Made by a program: the position numbers and the translations under genes. A stretch of DNA of 64,000 nt from the NCBI GenBank assembly GCA_003487805.1, contig DNNE01000065.1, positions 53,300 to 117,299 of the forward strand. Reading direction: 5' to 3'. The DNA is from Blastocatellia bacterium (GTDB lineage Bacteria > Acidobacteriota > Blastocatellia > Pyrinomonadales > Pyrinomonadaceae). Shown piece after piece: positions 26,450 to 35,428 of the stretch (positions are counted from its first letter, which is position 1; each line of letters opens with the position of its first letter). A model generated the notes under the pieces. That model had not been told where the DNA came from, searched no databases, and saw nothing but the letters and a program-made list of their open reading frames with translations.

Positions 26450-29400
26450 ATGAAAACCCAATCAACAAATCGTCACTACGATTGGCTGAACAGCTTAGCG
26501 TCGGCCATGAACGGTTTTAACACCGCTCCGCTGAAGCGCGACGAGCTTACCACCCAGACAGGTGACGACCTCAATTGCGACGACCAGGATTCGCCGTCGC
26601 CAACTAACCGGATGAAAGAGAGAGAAACCGAAATGCAAGTTTTGAATAACTACGAGACGCTTACCGGCCGCTTTGCTACCACGATGAGCACCATCGTCAT
26701 GCTTATTGGCCTCTTGTTCCTGACCGGATCTGCGGCCTCGGCCAAAACGATCACCGTCACCGGCACCGGCGATACGATTGCCGTCGACGGCGTCGTCACG
26801 CTGCGCGAGGCAATTACCGCGGCCAACACCAACGCGGCGTCCGGTGATGCGCCCGCGGGTGATCCGGGCCTCGATGTAATTAACTTCAACATCGCGGGCG
26901 GCGGCGTCAAAACGATCAGTCCAACTTCAGCGTTGCCCATCATCACTGAGCCAATCACGATCAACGGCTACACCCAGCCAGGTGCGAGTCCGAATACGCT
27001 CGCGATCGGCGATAATGCAATCTTATTAATCGAGCTGAACGGTGTGAATGCGGGAGCATCTACTTTTGGGCTAATCATCAACGCGGTCAATTGCACCGTG
27101 CGGGGCCTGGTCATTAATCGGTTTAGCGTGTATGGCGTCCGGATAATGTCCGGTATGGGTAATAACCTGATTGCCGGTAACTTCATCGGCCTGGATCCCA
27201 CGGGCACGATCGCCCTCGGCAACACATCCTCCGGCATTGGCGTGAATTCATCCGACAATGCCATTGGAGGTTCAGCGCCCGCCGACCGCAATGTTATTTC
27301 CGGCAACCACGCGCCCGGCATTTTCATAATCGACGGCAATTTTGGCGACGTTCTCAGCAACAATAAGATCCAGGGCAATTACATAGGGACGAACGCCGCC
27401 GGTACAGCCGCGCTGACGAACATCACTGCCGGAATCAACATCGCCGGCACGGACTCTAACCTCGTCGGTGGATCTAATCCCGGCGAGGGTAATCTGATTT
27501 CCGGCAACTCCGGCGAAGACGGCATCCGCATCGGTAATAGCTCGACGAACACTAAGGTCATGGGCAATCTCATCGGAACCAAGGCAGATGGAATCAGCCC
27601 TCTTGGTAACGGCAGGGGAATTACTTTGGCCAACACCGCTTCATCCACGATCATCGGCGGCACAGTGGCTGGCTCGGCTAACATCATTGCCTTTAGCAGC
27701 TTTGGTAATGCTGTGTCGGTTGAGAAGCAAAATAAACAGAATGCCATTCTTGGCAATTCGATCTTTTCCAATCAGTCAATCGCGATAAACGGTCTGGGAA
27801 TTGACCTGAGCGATAACAACGGTGTCGGGGGCGTGACGCCAAATGACCCTGGCGATGCTGACACGGGCGGGAACGATCTACAGAATTTCCCTGTCCTGAC
27901 TTCTGTTACTCCGAGCGGCGCGACGACGACCGTGCAGGGCACGCTCAACTCAACGGCGAACACGCAGTTTCGTGTCGAAGTTTTCTCGAATACTGTCTGC
28001 GATCCGTCTGGCTTCGGCGAGGGCCAGAAGTTCGTGGCCTTCGCTAATGTAACGACGGACGCCAACGGCGATGCCGGCTTTACCCAAAACATTCCGACTG
28101 CTTCGCTGGTTGGCCCGGTCTTTACTGCGACGGCGACTGACCCCAACGGCAACACTTCGGAATTCTCGCAGTGCAAGACTTCTGCCGCGGGGGGCTCTGG
28201 CGTTCTACAGTTCGGCACCAGCATGCTCACGTTCTTCGAGGCGGCAGGAACGGCGACCGTCACGGTTACCCGCACGCAGGGGAGCACCGGCACAGTCAAG
28301 GTTGACTACGCGACCGGGCCCACCAATCAGAGTAATAAAGCAACCGCAGGAACGGACTATACGACGACGAGTGGGCAACTCACTTTTCTGGACGGTGAAA
28401 CCAGCAAGACGGTTAGCGTGCCCATAATTGATGACGCAATCTCTGAGCAGGAAGAAGCCTTTTCCATGACGCTCAGCAATCCGACCGGTGGCGCGACCAT
28501 CGGCATTCAGAGCACGGTAACGTTCGATATTCTGGATGACGACGCGCCGGCCCTGACAATCAATGATGTACAAGTTGTGGAAGGCAACGCGGGAACCACC
28601 AATGCCACGTTCACTGTCAGCCTGACGCACACCTACTTCCAGGACGAGAGCGTCGATTACACTTCCGCGGCCGGAACGGCGCAGAGCGGCACTGACTATC
28701 AGCCGGCAAGCGGCACGCTCGTCTTCCTCGCGGGCCAGACTTCGAAAACGATCACCGTGCTCGTCAACGGGGACACGACGCAAGAGCCGGACGAAACTTT
28801 CTTTGTCCAACTCTCGAACAGCAACAATGTGAGCATTCTCAAAAGCAAAGGCACCGCCACGATCATCAACGACGATGCGCCCCCGGCTCCAACGGTGCAA
28901 TTCAACAATGCGAGCTACAGCGTGCAGGAGGACCTGGGCGCCCTGACAATCACCGTTACGCGCACCGGCGACAGCAGCGCCCCGGCTTCGGTTGACTACG
29001 CGACCAACGACGGCACTGCGACGCAGAAGGGTGATTTTGAGTATGCGGCGGGAAGGCTGACGTTTGCTCCGGGCGATACCAGCAAGACCTTTCAGGTGCT
29101 CATTAATGAAGACATGTACCTCGAAGGCAACGAGACCTTCGGCCTAACTCTCAGCAATCCCGTCGGTGCTACCCTGGGTCAGCAGAGCACCGCTGCCGTC
29201 AGCATCATCGACGACTCGCCGGAGTCGCTTACCAATCCAATCGACGATGCTCAGAGTTTTGTCTACATGCATTATCATGATTTTCTCAATCGCGAACCTG
29301 ACCAGGCCGGCCTCGCATTTTGGACTAACCAGATAACTGCCTGCGGCGCTAATCAGACCTGCATCGACGCTAAGCGCTCTGATGTTTCCGCGGCGTTTTT

Positions 29401-30022
29401 CGTCTCGATTGAATTCCAACAGACCGGCTATCTGGTGGAGCGCATCTATAAGGCATCTTATGGCAATCTGCCGGGAGCGCCAGTGCCGGTTCGGCTCAGC
29501 GAATTTCTCCCCGACACCCGAGCGATTGGACAAGGTGTGGTCGTGGGCCAGCCAGGTTGGGAACTGACCCTGGAGAATAACAAGCAGGCTTTCTTTACGG
29601 AATTTGTGCAGCGTTCGCGATTCGCGCTCGCTTATCCGAGTTCATTGACGCCGGCTCAGCTCGTCGATGCGTTGTCCGCGAATGCCGGACTTCTTCCCAC
29701 GTCGGCGGATCGTCAGGCGGCGATCAACGAATTCGCCGGCGCCGCCTCGACGGCAGACACTGCCGCGCGGGCCCGGTCATTGCGCGATATCGCTGAGAAC
29801 CCAAAGCTGGCGCAGCAGGAGTTCAATTCGGCATTCGTCCTGATGCAGTACTTCGGTTATTTGCGCCGCGATCCGAATGCGGCGCCGGAACCGGGTCTTA
29901 ATTATGGCGGTTACAGCTTCTGGCTCAGCAAGATGGACCAGTTCAATGGCAATTACAATGATGCTGAGATGGTAAAGGCTTTTCTAGTGTCTCTCGAATA
30001 TCGTCAGCGCTTCGGACCATGA
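26450..30022 (+). CDS. Large secreted beta-helix / Calx-beta / DUF4214 surface protein
   Basis: A 1190-residue exported protein. An unusual 60-residue polar leader precedes the hydrophobic signal (about 79-98: STIVMLIGLLFLTGSAASA). Residues 100-560 are a parallel beta-helix (repeats such as NNLIAGNFIGLDPTG, NKIQGNYIGTNAAGT, NTKVMGNLIGTKADG). Three Calx-beta domains follow (about 585-695, 700-805, 814-925) with the typical GTDYxxxSGxLxFxxGxTSKT pattern. The C-terminus (928-1190) has DUF4214 units (FVYMHYHDFLNREPDQAGLA; YFGYLRRDPNAAPEPG). AGAGGAG lies 7 bases before the ATG at 26450; an ATG at 26632 would give a normal-length signal peptide. It is probably an adhesin or matrix protein. Confidence 0.92.
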   Translation: MKTQSTNRHYDWLNSLASAMNGFNTAPLKRDELTTQTGDDLNCDDQDSPSPTNRMKERETEMQVLNNYETLTGRFATTMSTIVMLIGLLFLTGSAASAKTITVTGTGDTIAVDGVVTLREAITAANTNAASGDAPAGDPGLDVINFNIAGGGVKTISPTSALPIITEPITINGYTQPGASPNTLAIGDNAILLIELNGVNAGASTFGLIINAVNCTVRGLVINRFSVYGVRIMSGMGNNLIAGNFIGLDPTGTIALGNTSSGIGVNSSDNAIGGSAPADRNVISGNHAPGIFIIDGNFGDVLSNNKIQGNYIGTNAAGTAALTNITAGINIAGTDSNLVGGSNPGEGNLISGNSGEDGIRIGNSSTNTKVMGNLIGTKADGISPLGNGRGITLANTASSTIIGGTVAGSANIIAFSSFGNAVSVEKQNKQNAILGNSIFSNQSIAINGLGIDLSDNNGVGGVTPNDPGDADTGGNDLQNFPVLTSVTPSGATTTVQGTLNSTANTQFRVEVFSNTVCDPSGFGEGQKFVAFANVTTDANGDAGFTQNIPTASLVGPVFTATATDPNGNTSEFSQCKTSAAGGSGVLQFGTSMLTFFEAAGTATVTVTRTQGSTGTVKVDYATGPTNQSNKATAGTDYTTTSGQLTFLDGETSKTVSVPIIDDAISEQEEAFSMTLSNPTGGATIGIQSTVTFDILDDDAPALTINDVQVVEGNAGTTNATFTVSLTHTYFQDESVDYTSAAGTAQSGTDYQPASGTLVFLAGQTSKTITVLVNGDTTQEPDETFFVQLSNSNNVSILKSKGTATIINDDAPPAPTVQFNNASYSVQEDLGALTITVTRTGDSSAPASVDYATNDGTATQKGDFEYAAGRLTFAPGDTSKTFQVLINEDMYLEGNETFGLTLSNPVGATLGQQSTAAVSIIDDSPESLTNPIDDAQSFVYMHYHDFLNREPDQAGLAFWTNQITACGANQTCIDAKRSDVSAAFFVSIEFQQTGYLVERIYKASYGNLPGAPVPVRLSEFLPDTRAIGQGVVVGQPGWELTLENNKQAFFTEFVQRSRFALAYPSSLTPAQLVDALSANAGLLPTSADRQAAINEFAGAASTADTAARARSLRDIAENPKLAQQEFNSAFVLMQYFGYLRRDPNAAPEPGLNYGGYSFWLSKMDQFNGNYNDAEMVKAFLVSLEYRQRFGP

Positions 30023-30069
30023 CGAATTGAAGCACGAGGCATGGACGATCGAACCCACCGGCTGATTAC

Positions 30070-30110
30070 GGCAGGCGTTGATGAGTTAAGTCAGCGCCTG
30101 CCGCTTTTTA
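30070..30110. terminator. Bidirectional terminator hairpin
   Basis: GGCAGGCG (30070-30077) pairs with CGCCTGCC (30095-30102), followed by gcttttta. It serves the surface-protein gene on the plus strand and overlaps the stop codon of the converging MBL hydrolase gene. Confidence 0.65.
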
Positions 30111-30879
30111 TTTCGAGCCGCAGTCCGTCGGATGCCGCGATTGTCTCACCGGGCCATAACTTCTTCGCTTCCGCTTCCAGATCGATGTCGTCCCATTCAG
30201 GATAAAGATGAGTGAGCAGGAGTTGCTTTGGTTCAGCCAGTTGCGCAATACACATCGCGTCCGCGAATTCAAGATGTTTGCGCGTGGGTTTGTCGCGATA
30301 GAAGGAACATTCCAGTATCAGCAGATCGGCATCGCGGGCAAAGTCGGCGACCGCTTCTGAAAAACCTGTATCGGAGGTGTAGACGAGCGTCGCTCCGCTT
30401 TGGTCGGTTAGACGAATGGCGAGGCTCTCTGCGCGGTGAGGTGTTGAGATCGTTTCTGCCTTCAGTCCTGCAAGCAGGTCAAAAATGTGGGCCGATTCAG
30501 TTGGAGCAAACTCGTGAATTTCCACCGCAAAGTTTTGGTCGAACAGCTTGTAATTGTGCGAGTCATCAATGGCTTTCAATAATTTCTCTATGCCTTCACA
30601 GCCGACAATCCTAAGCGGCTTCTTTCGATCACCGATCCCCGGCGCCCATTTGATTCCAAAGAGAAACGGCGCGAGACCCGCACAATGATCCAGATGCAAA
30701 TGGCTAATCCAGATCGCGTCGAGGTTGGGCCAATCGAGATTCTCCTGGGCCATGCGATGCGGCGCGTCGGCGCCGCAATCGAGCAGAATCGATCCGGCTT
30801 CCGTCTCGAGCCAGAAGCCCGCTGACGCGCGCTGCGGATGAAAGACGGAGGTGCCGGAACCGAGAACGATGAGTTGCAT
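30091..30879 (-). CDS. MBL-fold metallohydrolase, RNase Z-like
   Basis: A 262-residue cytoplasmic hydrolase of the metallo-beta-lactamase fold. The N-terminus MQLIVLGSGTSVFHP and the HxHxDH motif in SHLHLDHCAGL (about residue 60) place it in the RNase Z / arylsulfatase-like branch. Later metal ligands are visible at TPHRAESLAIRL, YTSDTGFSE and LLTHLYPEWD. It may process tRNA 3' ends or hydrolyse a small ester; the motifs do not decide between these. It converges on the surface-protein gene and has its own intergenic upstream region rich in repeats. Confidence 0.88.
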   Translation of the reverse strand: MQLIVLGSGTSVFHPQRASAGFWLETEAGSILLDCGADAPHRMAQENLDWPNLDAIWISHLHLDHCAGLAPFLFGIKWAPGIGDRKKPLRIVGCEGIEKLLKAIDDSHNYKLFDQNFAVEIHEFAPTESAHIFDLLAGLKAETISTPHRAESLAIRLTDQSGATLVYTSDTGFSEAVADFARDADLLILECSFYRDKPTRKHLEFADAMCIAQLAEPKQLLLTHLYPEWDDIDLEAEAKKLWPGETIAASDGLRLEIKSGRR

Positions 30880-30970
30880 GAAGGAAGGCTAAATTGAAAA
30901 TCCAGAATTGAAAAGTGCGTGTGAGCTATTGCTTCGCTCCCCAGGAGCAAAATATTTTAGCTGCAAGGCA

Positions 30971-31063
30971 GTCAGTACCGAGAGCGGTAGCGACCGGGTC
31001 GCCGCTAATTACAAGAATCAAGCGAGTCAGGGTTAACCCGGTCGCTACCGCTCCGATACTGAC
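30971..31063. repeat. Inverted pair of the dispersed GGTAGCGACCGG repeat
   Basis: The left copy (30971-30999) and the reversed right copy (31036-31063) are near-perfect complements separated by 36 bases. The same unit occurs in frame in the RND gene (12035-12063). A cgcgcctaacggcg palindrome of the family seen at 3466-3482 follows near 31090. Confidence 0.85.
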
Positions 31064-31265
31064 CTCATCCGCAAATTGATCGCGCGCAACTATGAATATT
31101 TCGCGCCTAACGGCGCTGACCGCCAAACTTCTTCCGGCCCGAGGCTGTTTTATTGCTCGGCTTCTTGTTGTCACACCGGGTTATCGCATATCCTGACGCG
31201 CTCTTAATTTTGAAACCGCGAAATAAGCAAATTCTCGCTACGGCGCCAACGGAAGCAGACCGAAC

Positions 31266-31832
31266 ATGAGCATAAAAGCAGACAAGTGGATACGCCGCAT
31301 GGCCCAGCAGCACGGCATGATTGAACCCTTCGAACCTGGCCAGGTTAAGGAAGTCGACGGCCGGCGAGTTGTTTCGTATGGCACTTCCAGTTACGGCTAT
31401 GACGTGCGGTGTGCTGATGAGTTTAAGCTCTTCACTAATGTCTACAGCGCGATCGTGGATCCGAAGAAGTTCGACAATAAGAGTTTCGTCGACATTAAGG
31501 CTGACCATGTGGTGATTCCACCTAATAGTTTTGCCCTGGCCCGAACGGTGGAATACTTCCGCATACCCAGAAACGTAATGACTATCTGTCTGGGAAAGAG
31601 CACCTACGCGAGGTGTGGAATTATCGTTAACGTGACCCCTTTCGAACCTGAATGGGAAGGATATGTAACTCTGGAATTTTCGAACACGACCCCGATGCCG
31701 GCAAAGATCTATGCTAACGAAGGAGTCGCTCAAGTCATATTTTTCGAAGCCGATGAAGTCTGCGAAGTTTCATACAAAGACCGTGGCGGGAAGTATCAAG
31801 GGCAGCAGGGAGTAACTCCGCCGAAGTTGTAG
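31266..31832 (+). CDS. dcd: dCTP deaminase
   Basis: Deaminates dCTP to dUTP, feeding dTMP synthesis through dUTPase. The 188-residue length and sequence are those of the housekeeping enzyme: [25 protein letters not shown], the [12 protein letters not shown] strand, the active-site block [20 protein letters not shown] (Ser/Arg/Glu) and [15 protein letters not shown], ending [15 protein letters not shown] dUTPase gene lies 4 kb downstream on the same strand, fitting a shared pathway. The gene is intact. Confidence 0.95.
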   Translation: MSIKADKWIRRMAQQHGMIEPFEPGQVKEVDGRRVVSYGTSSYGYDVRCADEFKLFTNVYSAIVDPKKFDNKSFVDIKADHVVIPPNSFALARTVEYFRIPRNVMTICLGKSTYARCGIIVNVTPFEPEWEGYVTLEFSNTTPMPAKIYANEGVAQVIFFEADEVCEVSYKDRGGKYQGQQGVTPPKL

Positions 31833-31844
31833 CGGTCTCAGTTC

Positions 31845-32234
31845 TCAAAGATTGATATTTTCATCATAGTTATTGATATCTTTTCTCAAGCTACCCAATC
31901 CATGTTGCGAGCTCGGCGTTTTTTGACCCCCGTCAAGATCGAAAGCCGCTGCCATACCCACGTAATCAGAGGGGAACTCCACCGAAGGTTTTTGCTGGGA
32001 CTCATACAAACACTCCGAGTAATATCGTTCTGCCTTGCGAATATTGAAGTCGCACCTAAAGAAGACGGAATTTCGCCGTGAGAGTTTTCTAATGACATTT
32101 TGCAAGATCACGGACTTCCCAAAACCCGCTAGTCCCGTAATCGCCACCATTCGACGAGATGCAGTATCGACAAGTGCACTGTAAATCTGTTGCTCGATTG
32201 AACGGCCAAGGTACTGGTCCTCGTTGTACAACAA
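31845..32234 (-). pseudogene. Truncated P-loop NTPase (STAND/NACHT-like N-terminal fragment)
   Basis: A 129-codon frame beginning YNEDQYLGRSIEQQIYSALV and carrying a clear Walker A motif GLAGFGKS at about residues 34-41, then VILQNVIRKL and the strand SVFFRCDFN. STAND or NACHT proteins with this opening normally run for several hundred residues, yet here the frame ends 13 bp before the dcd stop codon without Walker B or sensor motifs. The final 60 residues have no recognisable pattern. Base composition is lower in GC than the neighbours. The start is TTG, with no clear ribosome-binding site. It is most likely a decayed gene. Confidence 0.6.
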
Positions 32235-32286
32235 ATGACATTACCTCTGGTATAACTTGTCTTTACAAAATGAGTTCCAGAAGCAC

Positions 32287-32436
32287 CTAAATAAAAAACA
32301 AACACCCATCATAATCGCTGTCTTCACTAGTATCTTCTTGAGGCTCAGACTCATCCGTCGAGATGATTGATGAAAATAACCTGCGTAGGTTGTCCCACGC
32401 GTCCTGATGAATATCAGATGTTAGAAGTCTCTTCAA
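32287..32436 (-). other. Possible short coding remnant in an AT-rich gap
   Basis: On the minus strand a 49-codon frame from a TTG at 32436 to TAG at 32287 encodes a helical stretch (LLTSDIHQDAWDNLRRLF) and an acidic tail (ESEPQEDTSEDSDYDG). An in-frame stop lies just upstream. It precedes the NTPase fragment on the same strand, so it may be part of the same decayed gene or system. The rest of 32235-32650 shows no supported gene. Confidence 0.25.
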
Positions 32437-32518
32437 TAGAATTACATCCTATAGGAGAGGTTACTGAGAGCGCTGATCATAACCCACCCTCAATCTTACT
32501 GACGAGGATCTCATCGAC

Positions 32519-32567
32519 GAGATTTCACTAACTATGAGAACCTGGAAGTGTGTTGGATCTCATAGTT
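32519..32567 (+). repeat. 31-nt direct repeat, copy 1, with hairpin
   Basis: Positions 32519-32549 match 35797-35827 at 29 of 31 bases. Within this copy AACTATGAGA (32530-32539) pairs perfectly with TCTCATAGTT (32558-32567). Weaker similarity to the dut leader continues to about 32590, so this may be a duplicated remnant of that leader. Confidence 0.8.
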
Positions 32568-32650
32568 AATTAGCCGACGAGGTTGAGCGGCAACGGCACC
32601 CACGCAGAAAATCGTGATCCGCAAGGCCCGTCGAAAATGGGATGCTCGAC

Positions 32651-34351
32651 TTATCCAGGACCGTCCTTCTGTCTCAAATCCAGAGTGAATAGAACTTCGG
32701 TATCAACGCCATCCGTGACGGTTATTGGTTGCCTTAGTTGCTCGGGAACTCCGCGCGGCAACTCCGATCCCGGTGAAGCCAGGATCATCACGGCTTCATA
32801 ATTGCCGGCTGGAACATTCTTAATAACGAACTGCCCGCGCGAATCGGCCTGACCGTTCAGTCGAGTGCCCTCGCCCTGGCGCATCAAGCTAACGAAGATT
32901 AAGACGTTATTCGGCAAGGTGCCGCCCACGATCTTGACCTGTCCGCGAACCACGCTCTCCCCAAAGGCTACATAGATTTTGAATCCTGACAAGTTTTGGC
33001 CGGGCCGGAGATCAATCTCGCGACCCTGCCTTACGCCGTTGTGTTCGATACGGGTCATGGTAAAGCCTGGCGCTTCAGACCCGATGATCTGTAGAGAAGT
33101 TTTTCCCGGGCGGATTCCCTCGAGCGAAAACGAGCCGTCGGGATTGATCTTTGAGACCGCTCCACTCCCATAAACGCGAATCTCGGTTGGCCCGGGATTG
33201 AAGCTGGACGCGACCATTAGCCTCGACAGTCGCGCGAGGACATTCCGGTCAGTGACGCCTTCGGGAACCACGACGCCGGAAATGGTCAGGCCGCGCTGAA
33301 ACTTTATTTCCAGATCTGTGACGTCGCTGTCCACTATTTCAAAAGGAACCGGTTCGCTGTAGACCTTTGGCGCCGACGAATCGGACGGCTGGAGAGACGC
33401 CGGGTCAATCATGAAGGCATAGCGGCCGGGCGTTATGCCTTCCACCCGAAACTCACCTTGCGAATTCGTCGGCGTTCCTGGTCCGGACGAACTGCTGACA
33501 AAGCTCTGACCCTGGTTCTGCTGCACATCGCCCAATGAAAACTGCACGCCCGCAAAAGGTTGGTTGTTGTCGGCGTCTATCACCCGCCCACTGACGGCGT
33601 AGGTCATTGCGCGCGGGCCCAGCTTAATGTCAATGTTTTTTGCTTCGCTGCCTGCGCTTACTTCAACAATCGTTGCCCTGGCGATGTCGGTGGCGTCCGG
33701 GTGAAAAGTCCTCGCATAATATCCCGAGGCTCGGGTTTCAGACATTCTGCCGTTCTCCTGGCCCGCGCTTACCTTATAGCGACCTGGAGGCAAACCGTAG
33801 AGGCGATAGACGCCACGGTCGTCAGTCGCATACATCATGTAATTCGCCCATACCGGATTTGCTGCGCGTACAGGGGAGCCGTTCTCATCGACTTGCGTCA
33901 GGCTGATTCGCTCTGCGATAACGGGCCGTCCGTCCGTATCAGTCACCCGTCCGGTAATCACACCTCCGCGGGTCAATTTGAAATCGATTCCTTCGACCGT
34001 TTCGTTGGCTGCCAGATTGACAATCCGTCCCTGGCCAAACACCGCGTTGGTGGGAACGTAAACCGGGGCTACTGGCGTGAGGCTGACCATGCCCGCAGGC
34101 AATCCAAAAATTCGATAATTGCCTTCCGCATCAGATTTCGCCTGACCAATTTGCGTTTGAGAGTTTTGATTCGTAGCTATAACGACGATTCCGGGAGCGG
34201 GCTTCTCGCCACTGGTCACGCGGCCAGAGATGGATCCGGTTAGCTTCGCTTTGCTTTCCGGAGCTTGCCCGAAAACTAGAATTGTTGAGCATGCAAGAAT
34301 CGCGGAGATGACAATTGAGCCAAAGCCAAAGGGTCGTTTGATTCTGGTCAT
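32651..34351 (-). CDS. Secreted carboxypeptidase-regulatory-like (CarboxypepD_reg) repeat protein
   Basis: An exported protein of 566 residues built from beta-sandwich repeats. The ATG at 34351 follows CTGGAGGAC with good spacing and opens a signal peptide (FGSIVISAILACSTILVFGQ). Repeats of the carboxypeptidase-regulatory type follow: SGRVTSGEKPAPGIVVIATN with GNYRIFGLPAGMVSLTP, TGRVTDTDGRPVIAERISL with GVYRLYGLPPGRYKVSA, SGRVIDADNNQPFAGVQFSL with GEFRVEGITPGRYAFMI, and a final GQFVIKNVPAGNYEAVMI. Such proteins are abundant in Acidobacteria and are thought to bind or scaffold at the surface; no enzyme domain is present. The next minus-strand gene upstream is also secreted. Confidence 0.88.
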   Translation of the reverse strand: MTRIKRPFGFGSIVISAILACSTILVFGQAPESKAKLTGSISGRVTSGEKPAPGIVVIATNQNSQTQIGQAKSDAEGNYRIFGLPAGMVSLTPVAPVYVPTNAVFGQGRIVNLAANETVEGIDFKLTRGGVITGRVTDTDGRPVIAERISLTQVDENGSPVRAANPVWANYMMYATDDRGVYRLYGLPPGRYKVSAGQENGRMSETRASGYYARTFHPDATDIARATIVEVSAGSEAKNIDIKLGPRAMTYAVSGRVIDADNNQPFAGVQFSLGDVQQNQGQSFVSSSSGPGTPTNSQGEFRVEGITPGRYAFMIDPASLQPSDSSAPKVYSEPVPFEIVDSDVTDLEIKFQRGLTISGVVVPEGVTDRNVLARLSRLMVASSFNPGPTEIRVYGSGAVSKINPDGSFSLEGIRPGKTSLQIIGSEAPGFTMTRIEHNGVRQGREIDLRPGQNLSGFKIYVAFGESVVRGQVKIVGGTLPNNVLIFVSLMRQGEGTRLNGQADSRGQFVIKNVPAGNYEAVMILASPGSELPRGVPEQLRQPITVTDGVDTEVLFTLDLRQKDGPG

Positions 34352-34549
34352 AGGAGATGTCCTCCAGAAGCGATCAAGGTTACCCGCCTGTGTGGGCGAC
34401 ATCAGCGCACGCGAAACCTCTGGCGGTGATGCAGTCTTGGGCGTGATTCATGGCTGGACGCCGCACCACTTGCCAAACTGCACCACTACCAGAAATCAAC
34501 TCGTTGAGCGACCCAGGCCCGGGCAATCCATTGCCCGCGCCGAACCTTG

Positions 34550-35428
34550 TTAATCTGCCAAACTGCAAGTATGGTCGGTGTCGGTATCATCGGTGCTCGA
34601 TTCAGTCCCGCACCCCACACATGCCTCCGGTCTGCTTTTCTTTGGGAAGCCGCTGGATACTTCATTCAAGAAATAAACGACCTGGGAGCCGGAACATGAT
34701 TGTCCCCCACAGGACCCGGTGTCGGCATGGTCCCACGAATAACACTTTTTCTCCTCAGCGTGATGGGCGAAAGATCTGGACGTCAATCCGGCGAATCTCT
34801 TTAGGTTCGCCGCCAACACCGCGTCCCAACTCTTGTCACGAACCCAACGCGACGGGTGGTCCTTGTCTCGCACGACCGGGTTGCCGCTTATCCAACCGGT
34901 GTCGTCATCAAAAAGTACCATATCAACAGAAACAGTCGTGAGTTTCGCGGCGGGGTCGGCCAGCCACTTCTTATCTGGCGGCAGTCCGCCACACCCTGCT
35001 TGACTGACCTTCAGATCAGTCGTTCTGGCAGGGAGTAGAGTCAGGTCCTCACCCGTCCTGGCGAATTGGGGTGAAAAGTGAAACATCTGCCCCCCGGTAA
35101 TGAAAATGTCGGGAAGTGTCGTATTGCCTTTAGCATCTTTCGAAAACTCAATCCTCAGTCTTATGAGTTTTATGTTTTTCTGCGAGGCGTTTCGAACGGT
35201 AACCGAGAGATCCCGCAACCAATCGTCGGACGCGGAAAACGATGCGCCCGATGAGATTCTCTGCTTGGCTAACTTCATCTCGACAATCTCGAGTGGGGGT
35301 TGCTTAACATAGATTGGCCAGCGGTAGATTGAAACTCTGCCAAGGTGATTTCCAACTTCGGTTCGCCCAACCGCAATTGTCACGATGAGAAGCGGGAGCA
35401 CTGAAAGGACTTTGCTTTTTGTTTTCAT
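34550..35428 (-). CDS. Secreted hypothetical protein with Cys-rich C-terminus
   Basis: A 292-residue protein of no recognised family. The start at 35428 is chosen because AAAGGAGGATCGC directly precedes the ATG; it opens a signal peptide (KVLSVLPLLIVTIAVGRTE). The middle is a beta-rich domain (WLRDLSVTVRNASQKNIKLI; TVSVDMVLFDDDTGWISGN). The last 70 residues contain several cysteines (KKCYSWDHADTGSCGGQSCS; EACVGCG) that may form disulfides outside the cytoplasm. It lies 198 bp upstream of the carboxypeptidase-regulatory-like gene on the same strand. Confidence 0.72.
   Translation of the reverse strand: MKTKSKVLSVLPLLIVTIAVGRTEVGNHLGRVSIYRWPIYVKQPPLEIVEMKLAKQRISSGASFSASDDWLRDLSVTVRNASQKNIKLIRLRIEFSKDAKGNTTLPDIFITGGQMFHFSPQFARTGEDLTLLPARTTDLKVSQAGCGGLPPDKKWLADPAAKLTTVSVDMVLFDDDTGWISGNPVVRDKDHPSRWVRDKSWDAVLAANLKRFAGLTSRSFAHHAEEKKCYSWDHADTGSCGGQSCSGSQVVYFLNEVSSGFPKKSRPEACVGCGTESSTDDTDTDHTCSLAD

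Noticed and set aside
28205..28900. Minus-strand frame in the Calx-beta region
   Set aside because: Antisense to well-conserved Calx-beta repeats.
30971..31110. Intergenic inverted repeats read as a riboswitch for dcd
   Set aside because: The same units occur in unrelated gaps and inside the pump gene, so they are dispersed repeats and not a gene-specific leader.
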